The translations under genes were made by a program, and so were the position numbers. 64,000 nucleotides of DNA from Blasia pusilla (lineage: Eukaryota; Marchantiophyta; Marchantiopsida; Blasiales): contig CM114273.1 in assembly GCA_050084515.1 (NCBI GenBank), forward strand, positions 25,358,001-25,422,000, in the 5' to 3' direction. The notes beneath the pieces were generated by a model. It had not been told where the DNA came from and did no database searches. It was given only the letters and a program-made list of their open reading frames with translations. Positions within the stretch are counted from its first letter, which is position 1. Each line of letters begins with the position of its first letter. Below are positions 48,670 through 59,638 of the stretch, in pieces.

Positions 48670-49030
48670 AGAGTTAAGTCTTTCCGTCTACATTTGGAGT
48701 TTTTAAGGCCAAAAAGTTTAGAAATAGTTTATAACCAATCATTTTTTGTCTATATTTGAAGATTTTTAAGGTCAAAAAATTTAGAAGGACTCTACAACCG
48801 ATCACTTTCCGTCTACAATTGGAGTTCTTTAAGGCAAGAAAGTTTAGAAATATCCAATGGCGGATCACTTTTTATCTATATTCAGAGTTTTTTAAGGTCA
48901 TGAAGTTTAGAAGTATTCTATTCTCGTTCACTTTTCATCAACAATCGAGTTTTTTTGGGCCTTAACATTTTGAAGTATTTATGACCGCTCTCTTTCTCTC
49001 TTCAATATAAGTTTTTTCCCAATTGAATGT
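48670..49030 (+). repeat. 63-bp tandem repeat, about 5-6 copies
   Basis: The word TTTAAGG(C/T)CA recurs at 48705, 48768, 48831 and 48894, a period of exactly 63 bp. More diverged units continue to about 49030. Because 63 is divisible by three, the opposite strand shows a repeating 21-residue peptide (LNFLALK), which I take as a by-product. Confidence 0.88.
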
Positions 49031-52000
49031 TTTATTTAATTGCTCATTGGTGTTAAATACCAATAAGTCATAATTTTTTACGACACCTTCTATCTTGTTT
49101 GTCTATTAACCAAATATAGTGTAAGTATGTTATTGATATATTGCAGGGAAATTTGATAAGCTACCATGGTTCAAAGGTTATTATGGTTTATCTATATTGG
49201 ATTAGATTTTGTGGTCATAGAATCTAACTCAAGTTAACTATTATTTCTATTATTTCGAGTATCTAAAATTCCTACTTTCAACTCGTACTTTCGTTGAGAG
49301 GATCACAATCATCGAAAGCGAGACCAAATTTAAACAATTTTAACGCTAGAAAAATTTAGGTTTAATGAATGTGTTGAACACATTGCTAATTTCACTATTT
49401 TGAATAACCACTTTTTGAGATGTTCATGCATAAAATTAATCAGTCGTAGGACACCTAAAGTGTAAGAATTTTTGAGTTTTTTTCCAAAATTTGTGTGTTC
49501 CTTAAAAACATCATTTTTGTGGGTCAGAAATTGTTGCGTTGGTTGTGGGGGTTTTTCTTTAAAGAAAAAAATTTAAATTCTTTAGGTAGTTTTTCGATAG
49601 ACTTTTTCTTTTCCAAAATTTTAGGTTCAAAATCATGGATTTTAGGAGTATGAACAACGATTTTTTGTGTTATAGCATATTTTAAAAAATATTTCTCATA
49701 TGGAACACAAATGACTTGGTCGGTTGGATCCGGTGTTTAACATATGAAAGTAACTTTGTTTAAATGCTTTTGTCTAGAAGCTAGTTCATATGTCTCAATG
49801 AAGCTATCATCTATTAACACTACAACTAACTTGTTGCCCTTGCAATGCACTCAATCGGATGGATGAAAATGTAAATACTTCACAAATGGAGAATATAATG
49901 TAGCCACTACATTAGACACATGTTAAAATTATAGAGTTGATGAATAAATAGTTAAGATACATTTCTGCTTAAATATATGGATAAATATGAAAATATGAAT
50001 TTTTTTTATAAAAACTCAATTCTTTTCGCTTATCAATTTAGAAAGAAATTAGTTGTTATTATTTTTTGAACCCCTATTTTTTATTTTATAAAATAAAATC
50101 ACTCATTTTGATCCAAAGTTTGTTTCAAAATATTATGTAGAAATCTCTCATAATTAAAGTGTGATTTTTTAAAAAGATTAAAATTATTTTCATACTTTTG
50201 AAGAATGGTAAATTTTCTAGTATTCTATCATTATATTTTCTCCTTTTTTCCAAGATCATGTGTAATTTCCCTTCCAAAATTATCTTGCAATTGAAAATTT
50301 TGATTTCTTTTCTAAATATTGAAATTGAAATGAAAATGAAAATTTTAATTACTTAAAAATAAGTTTAACAAGAAATTAAATTATTTTTTATAAGGATTAT
50401 ATTTTTTAGATTCAAGTTTATTTTTAAATTTTACATTTAAATAATTACTAAAAGTTCATTTCTATCCTAGTTTTGGTTTAGTATAGGAAAATTTATAAAA
50501 ATAAAAAGAGTTGAAAGGCTTCACTTGTGGCATTCAGCGTAAGCCTACGAGCCAAAGCTAACATGATAGCAAGACTAATGGTAGTATGATTTTTATTGCT
50601 ACTCTTATCCTTCCACATAGATGCTATTTTTTTTAATTATGCTTTGGTTGTAGTGGTTGAAAATATTTGACATTGGTGAATTTCCTCTCTCTATGTGTTC
50701 ACGTTGGCAAGTTATGACCTTTGACTTTGTTCACTCATTAAATCCCATTGAGTTTTTATTAGACAAGCTCAGATTCCATATATATTACTAAGAGATGATG
50801 CCTATATTCATTTATCAACTCAAGAAACTATTAGGAATAATATTTTAGGACAAGGAAAAAGAATTTGTAAGTAGATTTCAAATATGGTATAAGAATACAT
50901 ATACTCTCTTAATATATGAGGTGCTATGTCATTTCTAGTCTATGATAACAACTAGAATATTTATGGATGACCACAAACCAAAATTCTCTTATCCATGGTG
51001 TCTTTTCTCTTCTCTCCATGCACAAATGGAAGAGTTGTATTTACTATTACATTAGAGAAGTAAGTTCATGATGGAATGAATAGAAGAGCGAGGTAGTGAA
51101 AACAAGGGTCGAGAAGAAAATCAAAAGCCATACAATCTAGACCACCCCATGTCAAAGTAAACATTCTTCTCACATATATCGTTCAGTGTGGACTTTAAAA
51201 AATGGGATTGCAAATAACCTTAATTGATTTATCCAAGAAATCCTAGGAGAAAACGTTTCGCCTTGTTTGTTATTGAGAGCGTGCCTAGGCAGGTTATTTA
51301 AGGTTAGGGTGGAAAGGAATCTCATCATAAGGGCTATGAAAACCTTCCTTGCGGACTAGTTTTTGGATATTCATAGCGGATGGAATTGATGATTTCCATG
51401 AATATTTATTTAATTTAATATTGTACTCTTAAATATTATATTGTGAGAAAGAGGGAAATTTTCTCTTTATTAGGGCTTAGGGATAATCTTTGAAATCCCC
51501 CAATTTAGTGGAATGAAGGTGCATCCTCACTCACCCTATGAGAGAGATGGCGAAAACCCAACAAACAATGGGCGGTGATAGATGTGAGATTCTAAGCTCA
51601 CTCACAATGATCTATCTATGCTGTTATGAGAGGGTTGAGTTAGAAACAAAGCCCTCCGTTGTATGACACGTGTCCTCTCACACTTGCTTAGAAAGTAATA
51701 AGTGTTACAAGCACAACTAACCTTTTCATAAATCTCGTCTTATTCATATTATTATTTGCAACACTATATGCGTAATAAGAAAAAATTCATGAGATAATAC
51801 GACAAAATAATAATGAGTACAATTTTGTCCCTTGATTCACCTTTGATATCTAAGGAAGGGAAATGAATCCGAATGGAAGAGGGAAATGATTTAATTAATT
51901 AAGGATTTAATTAGTGGGTCTTGTTTTGTTGGGAGGAGGGGAGGGGGAGAAATATGTATCATTTAAACTTTTATGGATGGACGAAGTTATTTAGGGGAGT

Positions 52001-52830
52001 GGGATATTATTTAAATTTTATTTGAGGGGAGTGGAAACTTATTCCTCTTTTAAGTGGAGGTTATATTTGAATTATGAAATGAAAAAGTATTTTCAGATTA
52101 CTTAAACAATGTCATTTGCATGCTAGCTAGTACTTTGTACTTGGGTTGTGTTAAGTATTTTGAACATGATGAATTACCCATCATTTTTCAAGCCTGCTCA
52201 TGAACTATAGAAAGAAATGGTGAACATCCAACGATGCATAATAGTAGCCATCGATAGAGCTGAGTTAAGACGATCAAAACTATCAACCACTCTATTGCAA
52301 GAGATTGCAAACTCATTCACTCACCATAGATGAGAAATGTTGAACACCCTACGATTTAACAAAAGCAGCCATTGATAGAGCTCAGCTCCCTCATGAGAGA
52401 GAGAGAGAGTGAGTACTCATTAAGTAGTGCATGTGGTAGCCTTGCGACCACATATTGCGTGCCTTGGTTGGACAATGCTTAAGAATGGGATGGGTATAGA
52501 GACAGGAAGAAGTGAAGAAAGTACCATATGTGAGGAGGGAGACACTCTCATATAGTGTGAGCTCCGCACCGTGGTGGTGCGGAGCTCCCAAGTGTCAACC
52601 AAGAAACTCTTCACCACATCATCTTCTTTACCTTATTGGGATCCCCAATAGACATACTTACTATGGGCAATGAATCTGGCTACTGAATGTGTTGAGAGAG
52701 AGAGAGAAAGAAAAAGATGGTGAAACCCATAGATCCCGAGGAGAGCAGCCATGGATGAGCTCTATCACTCACCACACAAGAGAGATGGTGAAAGCACAAG
52801 CGTCCCAATCCCAAACGCCATGAACCCTCC
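49031..52830. other. AT-rich intergenic DNA, no gene seen
   Basis: Very AT-rich, especially 49900-50500, with frequent stops on both strands. No domain, RNA gene or clear transposon terminus found. Confidence 0.45.
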
Positions 52831-52837
52831 TGGTCTC

Positions 52838-52845
52838 TTCGAGAA
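52838..52845. promoter_or_regulatory. Possible heat-shock element upstream of the Hsp20 gene
   Basis: TTCGAGAA matches the two-unit core TTCnnGAA, about 255 bp before the ATG. Only two adjacent units are present where a strong element has three, so the match is weak. Confidence 0.25.
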
Positions 52846-53100
52846 ATCACTTCATTCTCCCAAGACACTCGGAATTCGAGCCCAGCTGAGCTCACTGGTC
52901 CACTGCTGATCTCACCGTAAGAGAGACAGAAAGGTGACCAGACAACAACTTTTCTTGTTGGGGGGCTGCTGATGATGATGATGATGAGGAGGTGGAGGAG
53001 TGGGAATGCACAAGAGAAAAACGAGAGAGGAAGGGATCAAGAGATGGATTGGGAGGGGGGGGATTGAGGGGGAGGCAGGAGAGGGAGAGGGGGAGATTTG

Positions 53101-55604
53101 ATGGATGTGTGGGAGGAGAGTGAGCAAGAGGTGTATCGACCGAGAGAGACAGAGAAGAAGGGGACGTCGAGGCCTCCAGAAGAGCTGCTGGAAGCGAATC
53201 CTCGACCAGCACCGATTTTGCTGGCGCTGCTGATAGTGTTCTGGCTGTGCAGCCCTTTCATAGCCTCTGTGGTGTTTCTCGTGATCATCCTGGGAATTGT
53301 GTCCACCACGGATGGGCCGTGTGAGTTCGGGAGCCTCTGGGGTTCGCTGGATGGTCTGACTGCTGTCGGCGAGTCTTGGGGACTGAAGGGATTGTATCCA
53401 TATCTGGGTAGGGGGAGCGGGCTGTGGGATGTCAACAATGTGGTGAAGATCTGGAATCAGCTGCTGGATTCTTCGCCTGCTCTGCAATCGATCACTCGGG
53501 ATAGTCTGGCTGTTGCAGCTACCCAAGTCGACTGGGTCGAGACTGGCGATGCTCATGTCTTCAAAGCCGACATGCCTGGTAATGCTCCGTGCTAGACTCA
53601 GGTTTGGCTACCCAGCTGAATCGTTGGATCCAATGCTGGATGCTGGGGATTCATTCTAGTGCTCCTGCTTGGTCGCTCCTTGTTTGTGTTGAAGAAGAAA
53701 TGTGCAGCTTGGGTACTCCTTCGTTTGTGTCGAAGCTGGATGCTGGGAATTCATCTCTTCTAGTTCTGCTGCTTGAATTGAAACCGGCAGTTTCCCCATT
53801 GTGGGCCCTCCTTCGTTTGTGTAGAAGAAGAAGCATCAAGCTGGATGCTGGATGCATGGGATTCATTCTAGTGCTGCTGCTGCCTAATTGCCCTAATTGA
53901 AACCGGAAGTTTCCTCATTGTGTATCCTCCTCTGTTGTTGCTGTGGAAGAAGAACCATGCACCTGGATGCGTGTGTTTCATTCTAGTGCTGCTGCTTGGT
54001 TACCCTATTGGAAACTGGCAGTTTCCTCATTGTGTGTCCTCTTTTGTTGTTGAGGAATAAGAATCATGCCGCTGGATCCCGGATGCCGAGGATTTATCCT
54101 AGTACTGTGGCTTGGTTGCGTTGCCCTAATTGAAACCGAAAGTTTCCTCTTTGTGGGTTCTCCTTTGTTGTTTTCTGGAAGAAGAAACATGCAGTTGGAT
54201 GCCACGGATTCAGTCTAGTGCTGCTGCTTGGTTGCTCAATTGGAAACCCGCAGTTTAGCCGCTGTGGGTCCTCCTTTCTTGTTTTGTGGGAGAAGAAACA
54301 CGCAGCTGGGTGCTGGATGCAGAGGATGCATTCCACTGCTGCTTCTTGGTTACCCTAATTGAAATCGACAGTGTCCTCCTTTGTTATTGTTGCGGTGTAA
54401 GAAGAACCATGCCCCTGGATGCAGGGGATTGCATTCTACTTACTACTTGTACAACTAATGTTTTGGTGGGCCCTGACAAGAAGAGTAATGGCTGCTTGGT
54501 TATCATGATTGAAACAAGCTACTTCCTTCGTTTTTCTCCTGCCTTGTGTAGAAGAAGAAATGTAGAGCTGAGTTTATCTTAATTTTCATTCAACGCCACC
54601 CTCCTTCGTCACAGGTCCGATGGAATTGGTGGAGTTCTTCCTGGGAAGGGGGCATTGATATATTAACCCATTGACAAACCTTTCACCATCCAAAAGAATG
54701 AAGAAGCATGTGGCAGCTTTTACAGGAACTGCTTACCTGTATCGGATGCACTGAATGTGCATGTCGATTTTGCCTGCCAGTTCTGGTAGAATATGCCAAC
54801 AAACTTATTGCCCGTGCTTTGTTGGGATTTTTACTCCCAAGCAAGGCAGATTCACTGTGGGAGTAATTCAGATGTGGATTGTTCAGACTTTTTTGTTTTT
54901 AAACTCTAGACCTGCACTGTGATGAATAGATCTTTTGTAGTGTGCTGCCAATGGGTTGTAAACCCTAGCACAAAGATGTCTTGGAGGTTGGTCAACAGCT
55001 CAGGAACCTGGTGAATTTCCAAGGAATGTCAAAGTGTCTGTTTCTTTGGGAAGGCTCTTCCTTCCAATGTATGGAACTCCACGGCTGGAGTGGTCAGTCG
55101 ACTTGAACGAAGGTGTTTTTGAGTCTCTGTGAGACCATGCAGCAATTCTTAGCTCAGAGAGGTTTTCATCATGAGTTTCTTGGGTACCAATCGATGACCT
55201 TTGCAGCTTTTTGTGAGGTGGAAAGTCTAGCATGTGAAGAATCAATGGAGAGTTTTGTGTATTAATCGATTGGCCCCTAATTAGCACTTAATACTGTAAG
55301 CCTAACTGGAAGGTATCATTTTTTTTCTGGCTTAGGTCTAAAAAAGGAGGATGTGAAAGTGGAACTGGAAGGTGACAGCATTCTTCAGATTAGTGGGCAG
55401 CGCAAAAGTGACTATGGAGAGAATGCAGAAATGCTACATCGACTTGAGCGTTCACAAGGTCGCTTTTTGAGGCGCTTTCAGCTGCCAGTGAATTCCAAGG
55501 TGGATGAAGTGCAGGCCAAGGTGGAGAATGGAGTTCTTACTGTGACTGTCCCTAAAATCAAGCAGAATCCCACTGTTGTGAAACGTGCTGTTGTCATCAG
55601 ATGA
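53101..55604 (+). CDS. Hsp20/alpha-crystallin-domain protein with N-terminal membrane segment, 2 exons
   Basis: Exons are 53101-53578 and 55336-55604. The GT at 53579 and AG at 55334-55335 split a Gly codon (phase 1), giving 248 residues. The start is the first ATG after a stretch without one in this frame. Residues 1-36 are charged. Residues 38-68 (PILLALLIVFWLC to VVFLVIILGIV) form one long or two short membrane segments. The alpha-crystallin domain follows from about 141: VDWVETGDAHVFKADMPG, then GLKKEDVKVELEGDSILQIS, RFLRRFQLPVNSKVDEVQAK and NGVLTVTVPK. Small heat-shock proteins hold unfolding clients. The usual C-terminal I-x-I is not clear (the protein ends VVKRAVVIR), and no ER retention signal is seen. 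The hydrophobic part points to a membrane-bound form; organelle or ER location is undetermined. Confidence 0.9.
53640..54575 (+). repeat. About eight degenerate copies of a ~115-bp tandem repeat in the Hsp20 intron
   Basis: Units contain GGATTCATTCTAGTGCTGCTGC, CCCTAATTGAAACCGGCAGT, a CTCATTGTGGGTCCTCC block and GAAGAAGAAACATGCAGCTGG. Unit starts fall near 53649, 53745, 53857, 53975, 54089, 54207, 54325 and 54427, spacings 96-118 bp. The array starts about 60 bp after exon 1 and is unlike the peroxidase array in sequence. Confidence 0.9.
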
Positions 55605-56865
55605 CTGAAGATGCCCTCCTGATTCTCCAAGTCTCTGGTCATATATCTAGCACTGCCCAGGTGGATGGTCACAAGGCTACAACAGATGTTACTTAATGCT
55701 GTGAGGACAGTCTCTCATATATTGTGGTAGAAACCCAACCGAAAGTGATTTACTGCTTAGTTTTTTGACAAGTGAGCATGTACATAACCTCGTGAACAGC
55801 TGTAGGAAAGTAGACACACAGAGGGAGAGAGAGAGAGGGGCTCTTGACTGTAAATCAATTGTCGCAAAAATAGATGGACAGGTAAACATCCTAAACAGAT
55901 TTTAGTTGTCCAGAGTAGGATGCACCCCAGAGATTTATGTATATGGGACGGCTACAGTTCCAGTGTAGGTTAAAGTTTTTTAGAGTTCCAGTGCCTTCGA
56001 GATTCGCCTTGGAATTTTCCTTCTCTTGATATCCAATGGGGATTATGTACATGGCAGAGTGGGAACTTCTGGCATGCCCATCGTGTTGAAAGTTTTTTTT
56101 CTCATCATCAACGTTTCTCCTCCCCGTTTGAGTTACTTTGGCATAACTATTTCTGTTGAGACCCTACCTAACCTGCAAAATTCGGTGAAGTAAAAGCTTC
56201 AAGTGTTGCATGCATTAGTCCAGAAACGAACATGTGATGAATGATGAAAAGAATTGCTGCAGTCACACAAATGAGTTACCATAGGTCTCTCAAAATTGAC
56301 ATGTGGAAACTCCTGATTTAACAAACGAGCAGAGACAGAATTGGGATTGTCCTTGGTATTTGGTAGGTCTACGACATGGAGCTCTAACAATGCCTTCTGC
56401 TGTACCTCCCAAGCCGTGCCTGTGAAGCTCAGCTTGAATTGAAAGACGCCTTGTGATGTCCAAGGCACGGGCTTAGTGGAGTGCAAATGGAGGTTTTCCA
56501 TAGTTTCTGATGTTAATCATGCAATCCTCTGCAGGAGTGGAAGTGGTGGATGTTAGCCTTCATCTATGTTATCTCCGTTTTCTTTAGCTGCAAGCCTTTT
56601 TTAGAGAGGCCAAACTTTCTTCACATGTCAAAGAGCCCAATCTACTTTTTGAAGTCGGAGGGGTCGCAATTTTGCTGGTCAATCACTCTTGAAGGATCTT
56701 TCTTTCTTAGCTTAAAGGAGTTGTGCTCTCCAGCCAGGCTCTATATCATCCTTTTCTGAGGCTTATTTCAAATCGACTACATGGGTATTTGTGGGGCCTT
56801 CTTGGAACCTCATAGGTTAGGGTGTCCTCTGAATTTCCGTGACTACATAGTTCGTCAAAAGAAGT
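55605..56865 (+). other. Hsp20 3' flank, no further gene seen
   Basis: Probably 3' UTR and terminator sequence in the first few hundred bases. Later short frames on either strand lack any domain. Confidence 0.4.
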
Positions 56866-56869
56866 TTAA

Positions 56870-57420
56870 AGCACTCGGAGAGGAACTAAGAAGAAGAGGT
56901 CCAGTCTATCTCAATAATGTGTGCTCACTCGGTGAAGCTTGGGCTCATTCATAATTGCAGCTTTCCTCAGTGGCAGACTTTGTAAATTTGGGCCTGGAAT
57001 CGTTTTGATTCGAATTTCAGGAGAGGAACTGGGAAGAAAAATTGCAGTCAGTGCCAACCATTCCATGTGTGCCGACTTGATTCATAGGCCTCATCATATT
57101 AGATGCCAAAGTTTTTATTCATAGAGGAATTCGGAATAGCACCAAAATTCCATCCCCAGGGAGACTATGTGCGGAGAGGAACCGGGAAGGAAAGCTTGAG
57201 ACCATCCCAAAGATTTGGTGTGTGCTCACTTGGTAAGACTAGGCTGATCCACAATGGCATATGAGCTCATTGAGCTGGGCTTCTACTGCCATAGTGTGGA
57301 ATGTGGGGATGGAAGAGGTTCAATCTGGAGATGAGGTGGGAAGAAAGCTCTTAGTCCATCCCAAAGATCCCATGTGTGCTGAGTTTCCTATTCAGCTGTG
57401 GAGATTGAAAAGTACACACT
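56870..57420 (+). repeat. Four degenerate copies of a ~150-bp tandem repeat
   Basis: The block GGAGAGGAACTGGGAAGAAA followed by a CCATC-CAAAGAT--CATGTGTGC block and a CTGATTCA-like end occurs near 56877, 57020, 57174 and 57330 (spacings 143-156 bp). It lies about 1.3 kb downstream of the Hsp20 stop. Confidence 0.72.
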
Positions 57421-58815
57421 ATGGAGCTCGAGAAAGGCACTGATGGCTTAACTAATCAACTCGTGCTTGCAGTAACTTTTTCCTGGACTCCTTGCTGGGT
57501 AGACTGACAATGTCAGATTGACACATGCTAAACTATGCACCAGCTGCTGTAGGAATTTCAGCTCGAATCGGTTTCGAGAGAACAATGGGTGACTCTGGAA
57601 AACACAATCCTACATTGTTGAACACCAGAGCCACAAACAACCATCACGAGACTATCAAACATATAATATGTCCATAATCACCCACAGTCGATGCAAGCAA
57701 GACTTCCAGGTTTAAATCTGCAAATCCTTAGCACGCCATCTAAGCGTAGAAGAGAAGGCAACACAATCCTCGAGCTTCCTTCTCTCCCCAGCCTACTTGG
57801 AAATGTGACTGGTTTCGTGCTTATGTTGGAATTCAGTGCACTTCATGTGAGAGAAGCTAAGCAGTTTTGTACTAGATGATGGAATTCAGTGTGGAAAAGA
57901 ACGGAAGAAGCTGATTGAAGTGGGGTGAATCATGAAGTAGACAGAATCCTCCTTTGCTCCACCACCAAAGTGTGTGATTGACTGCAGAAGATTTGATTTT
58001 TCCCTCACGCGTACAAGGGGCAAGCTTACAAATAAAATGGTTGCACAACTGGATGAGCCACAACTTGAGCAACCAGTAGAAAACACAAGCCTAAGACAGA
58101 ATTCGAGCATGCAGGCAGTGTACACGATCGTAACATGAACGCAGTACAAGACTGGAACCATGTGGCAGAAATGGGTCATGCAGTGAACACAATCATGCAA
58201 AAAAACTAGTCAGTAAATGGCACAAGCCTATGGGAGAAATCCACGAAGTAGGATAAACAATCCTGCGAGGAGAGCACTAGAAACATGGCAGAAATCGAGT
58301 GTCCAACACGTCACCACAATCTTCTAGTGGTGAGTGCCAAAATCCTCTAGCATGCTACTGTTTTGCACAAAATCCCAGTGGTGGGTGTTAAAGTCCTCCA
58401 ACTCTCTGGGATTGCAGGTGCCAGTTACATGATACCAGCGTTTCTCCCATCCCTCGAAACTAGCTCCAGTCCCATGAAATATTCTCAAGACCCCATTGAA
58501 CAGTGCGCTCCCTGGGATTCAGCATGGATGACCCACCATCGACTAGTGGTTGACGAAGTGGCCAGCATCAAATGAGCTCCTCATATACACAGAGATCCCA
58601 AGCTTGGACAGACTCTGATTTCACACTATTCTTATCCCTGGGTCCACCCCCATAGTCACACAGACTTCCTTCCAATTCCTTGTGCTTCCGCACTCCCTAG
58701 TAATCGCTATGGTTCCAATCAGGACAAGAGCTTTGGGCACGAATCTCGCAGGGATTCCTGGGAGGCCGCCGGGGCATGAGTCCCCAGTTCAGCTTCGAAG
58801 GCATTGTTGTTGGTG
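57421..58815. other. Intergenic between Hsp20 and F-box genes
   Basis: No supported gene. Words such as CATG-GGCAGAAAT and CACAAGCCTA recur around 58080-58300, perhaps the remains of another tandem array. Confidence 0.4.
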
Positions 58816-58864
58816 CAAAAGGAGGAGGAAAAGGTGGAGGAGGTGAGGAGGAGGAGGAGGAGGA

Positions 58865-58898
<34 letters not shown>

Positions 58899-58912
58899 GA
58901 GGAGATGAGGAC
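58816..58912 (+). repeat. GGA-rich trinucleotide repeat
   Basis: About 95 bp of (GGA)n with a short G run in the middle. Ser/Leu/Pro-rich frames opposite it are repeat translations. Confidence 0.95.
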
Positions 58913-59070
58913 ATGATGCACTTGGACGATTGTCGGAAAGCTCAGAGTGTATCTCTCTCCAGCTCAGCTTGCTCTCTCCCAGGTGAGTCAAACATTGATC
59001 CCTTGGGGCAGGGGGATGCTTGCCCAATGGCCGCACTATTCTAGGTCCTGGTTTTTCTAGGTCCAATCAG

Positions 59071-59072
<2 letters not shown>

Positions 59073-59109
<37 letters not shown>

Positions 59110-59129
59110 GTGTGTGTATGTGTGTGTGT
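59073..59129 (+). repeat. (TC)17 followed by (TG)n microsatellite
   Basis: A pure TC run to 59107 passes into an interrupted TG run. It lies about 0.5 kb upstream of the F-box start. Confidence 0.95.
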
Positions 59130-59408
59130 TTTGTTGGGCGGTGGTGGACAGTGAATCACGAGATTGATTGATTCATTGTCAACCACCTTCTGCAGTTGGT
59201 GACAACTGCTCTCAGTGTCGATGAAGGTGGTTTGAATTGGTTGTGGTAGATTTGGTATCGGAGGAATAGAAAATGAGAAGGAACTTCATATCTCATATCT
59301 CTCTTGTTTCTATTTGTGCCACGCTTTCCAATTGGGGACGAGTGTTTCGATGGAGGGGACTTAGATAGCTGGTCGTCTGGGTGAACGAGGGATGGAAAAT
59401 GCTAAGGA

Positions 59409-59480
59409 TGCAGCAGCAGTAGTTGTAGTAGTAGTAGCAGCAGCAGCAGCAGTAGTAGTAGCAGTAGAAGCAGCAGTAAT
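59409..59480 (+). repeat. CAG/TAG trinucleotide repeat in the presumed F-box 5' leader
   Basis: A mixed (CAG)n/(TAG)n tract about 160-230 bp before the F-box ATG. On the + strand it is interrupted by stops, so it is not translated in line with the gene. Confidence 0.92.
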
Positions 59481-59638
59481 CCAGATGTATTTGGATCGGT
59501 CAATCGCTCTGCATTCTGTGGCTCTCGCGTCATGTCTCGAACCCCAAATCCACGAATGAGCGAGTGATTGGCCGATGAGTGATTGAGTGAGTGAATGTGT
59601 GTCCTCCCTTTTTTTTTCTTCTTCTTCTTGGGAAAGCG

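Noticed and set aside
52912-53556. 214-codon open frame on the - strand
   Set aside because: It lies opposite Hsp20 exon 1 and its leader, is Ser/Pro/His-rich, and has no domain. It is a shadow of the real exon.
59591-59638. Upstream ATG as F-box start
   Set aside because: It would add a Pro-Phe-Leu run translated from a T-rich tract with no targeting logic. The ATG at 59639 leads directly into the conserved region.
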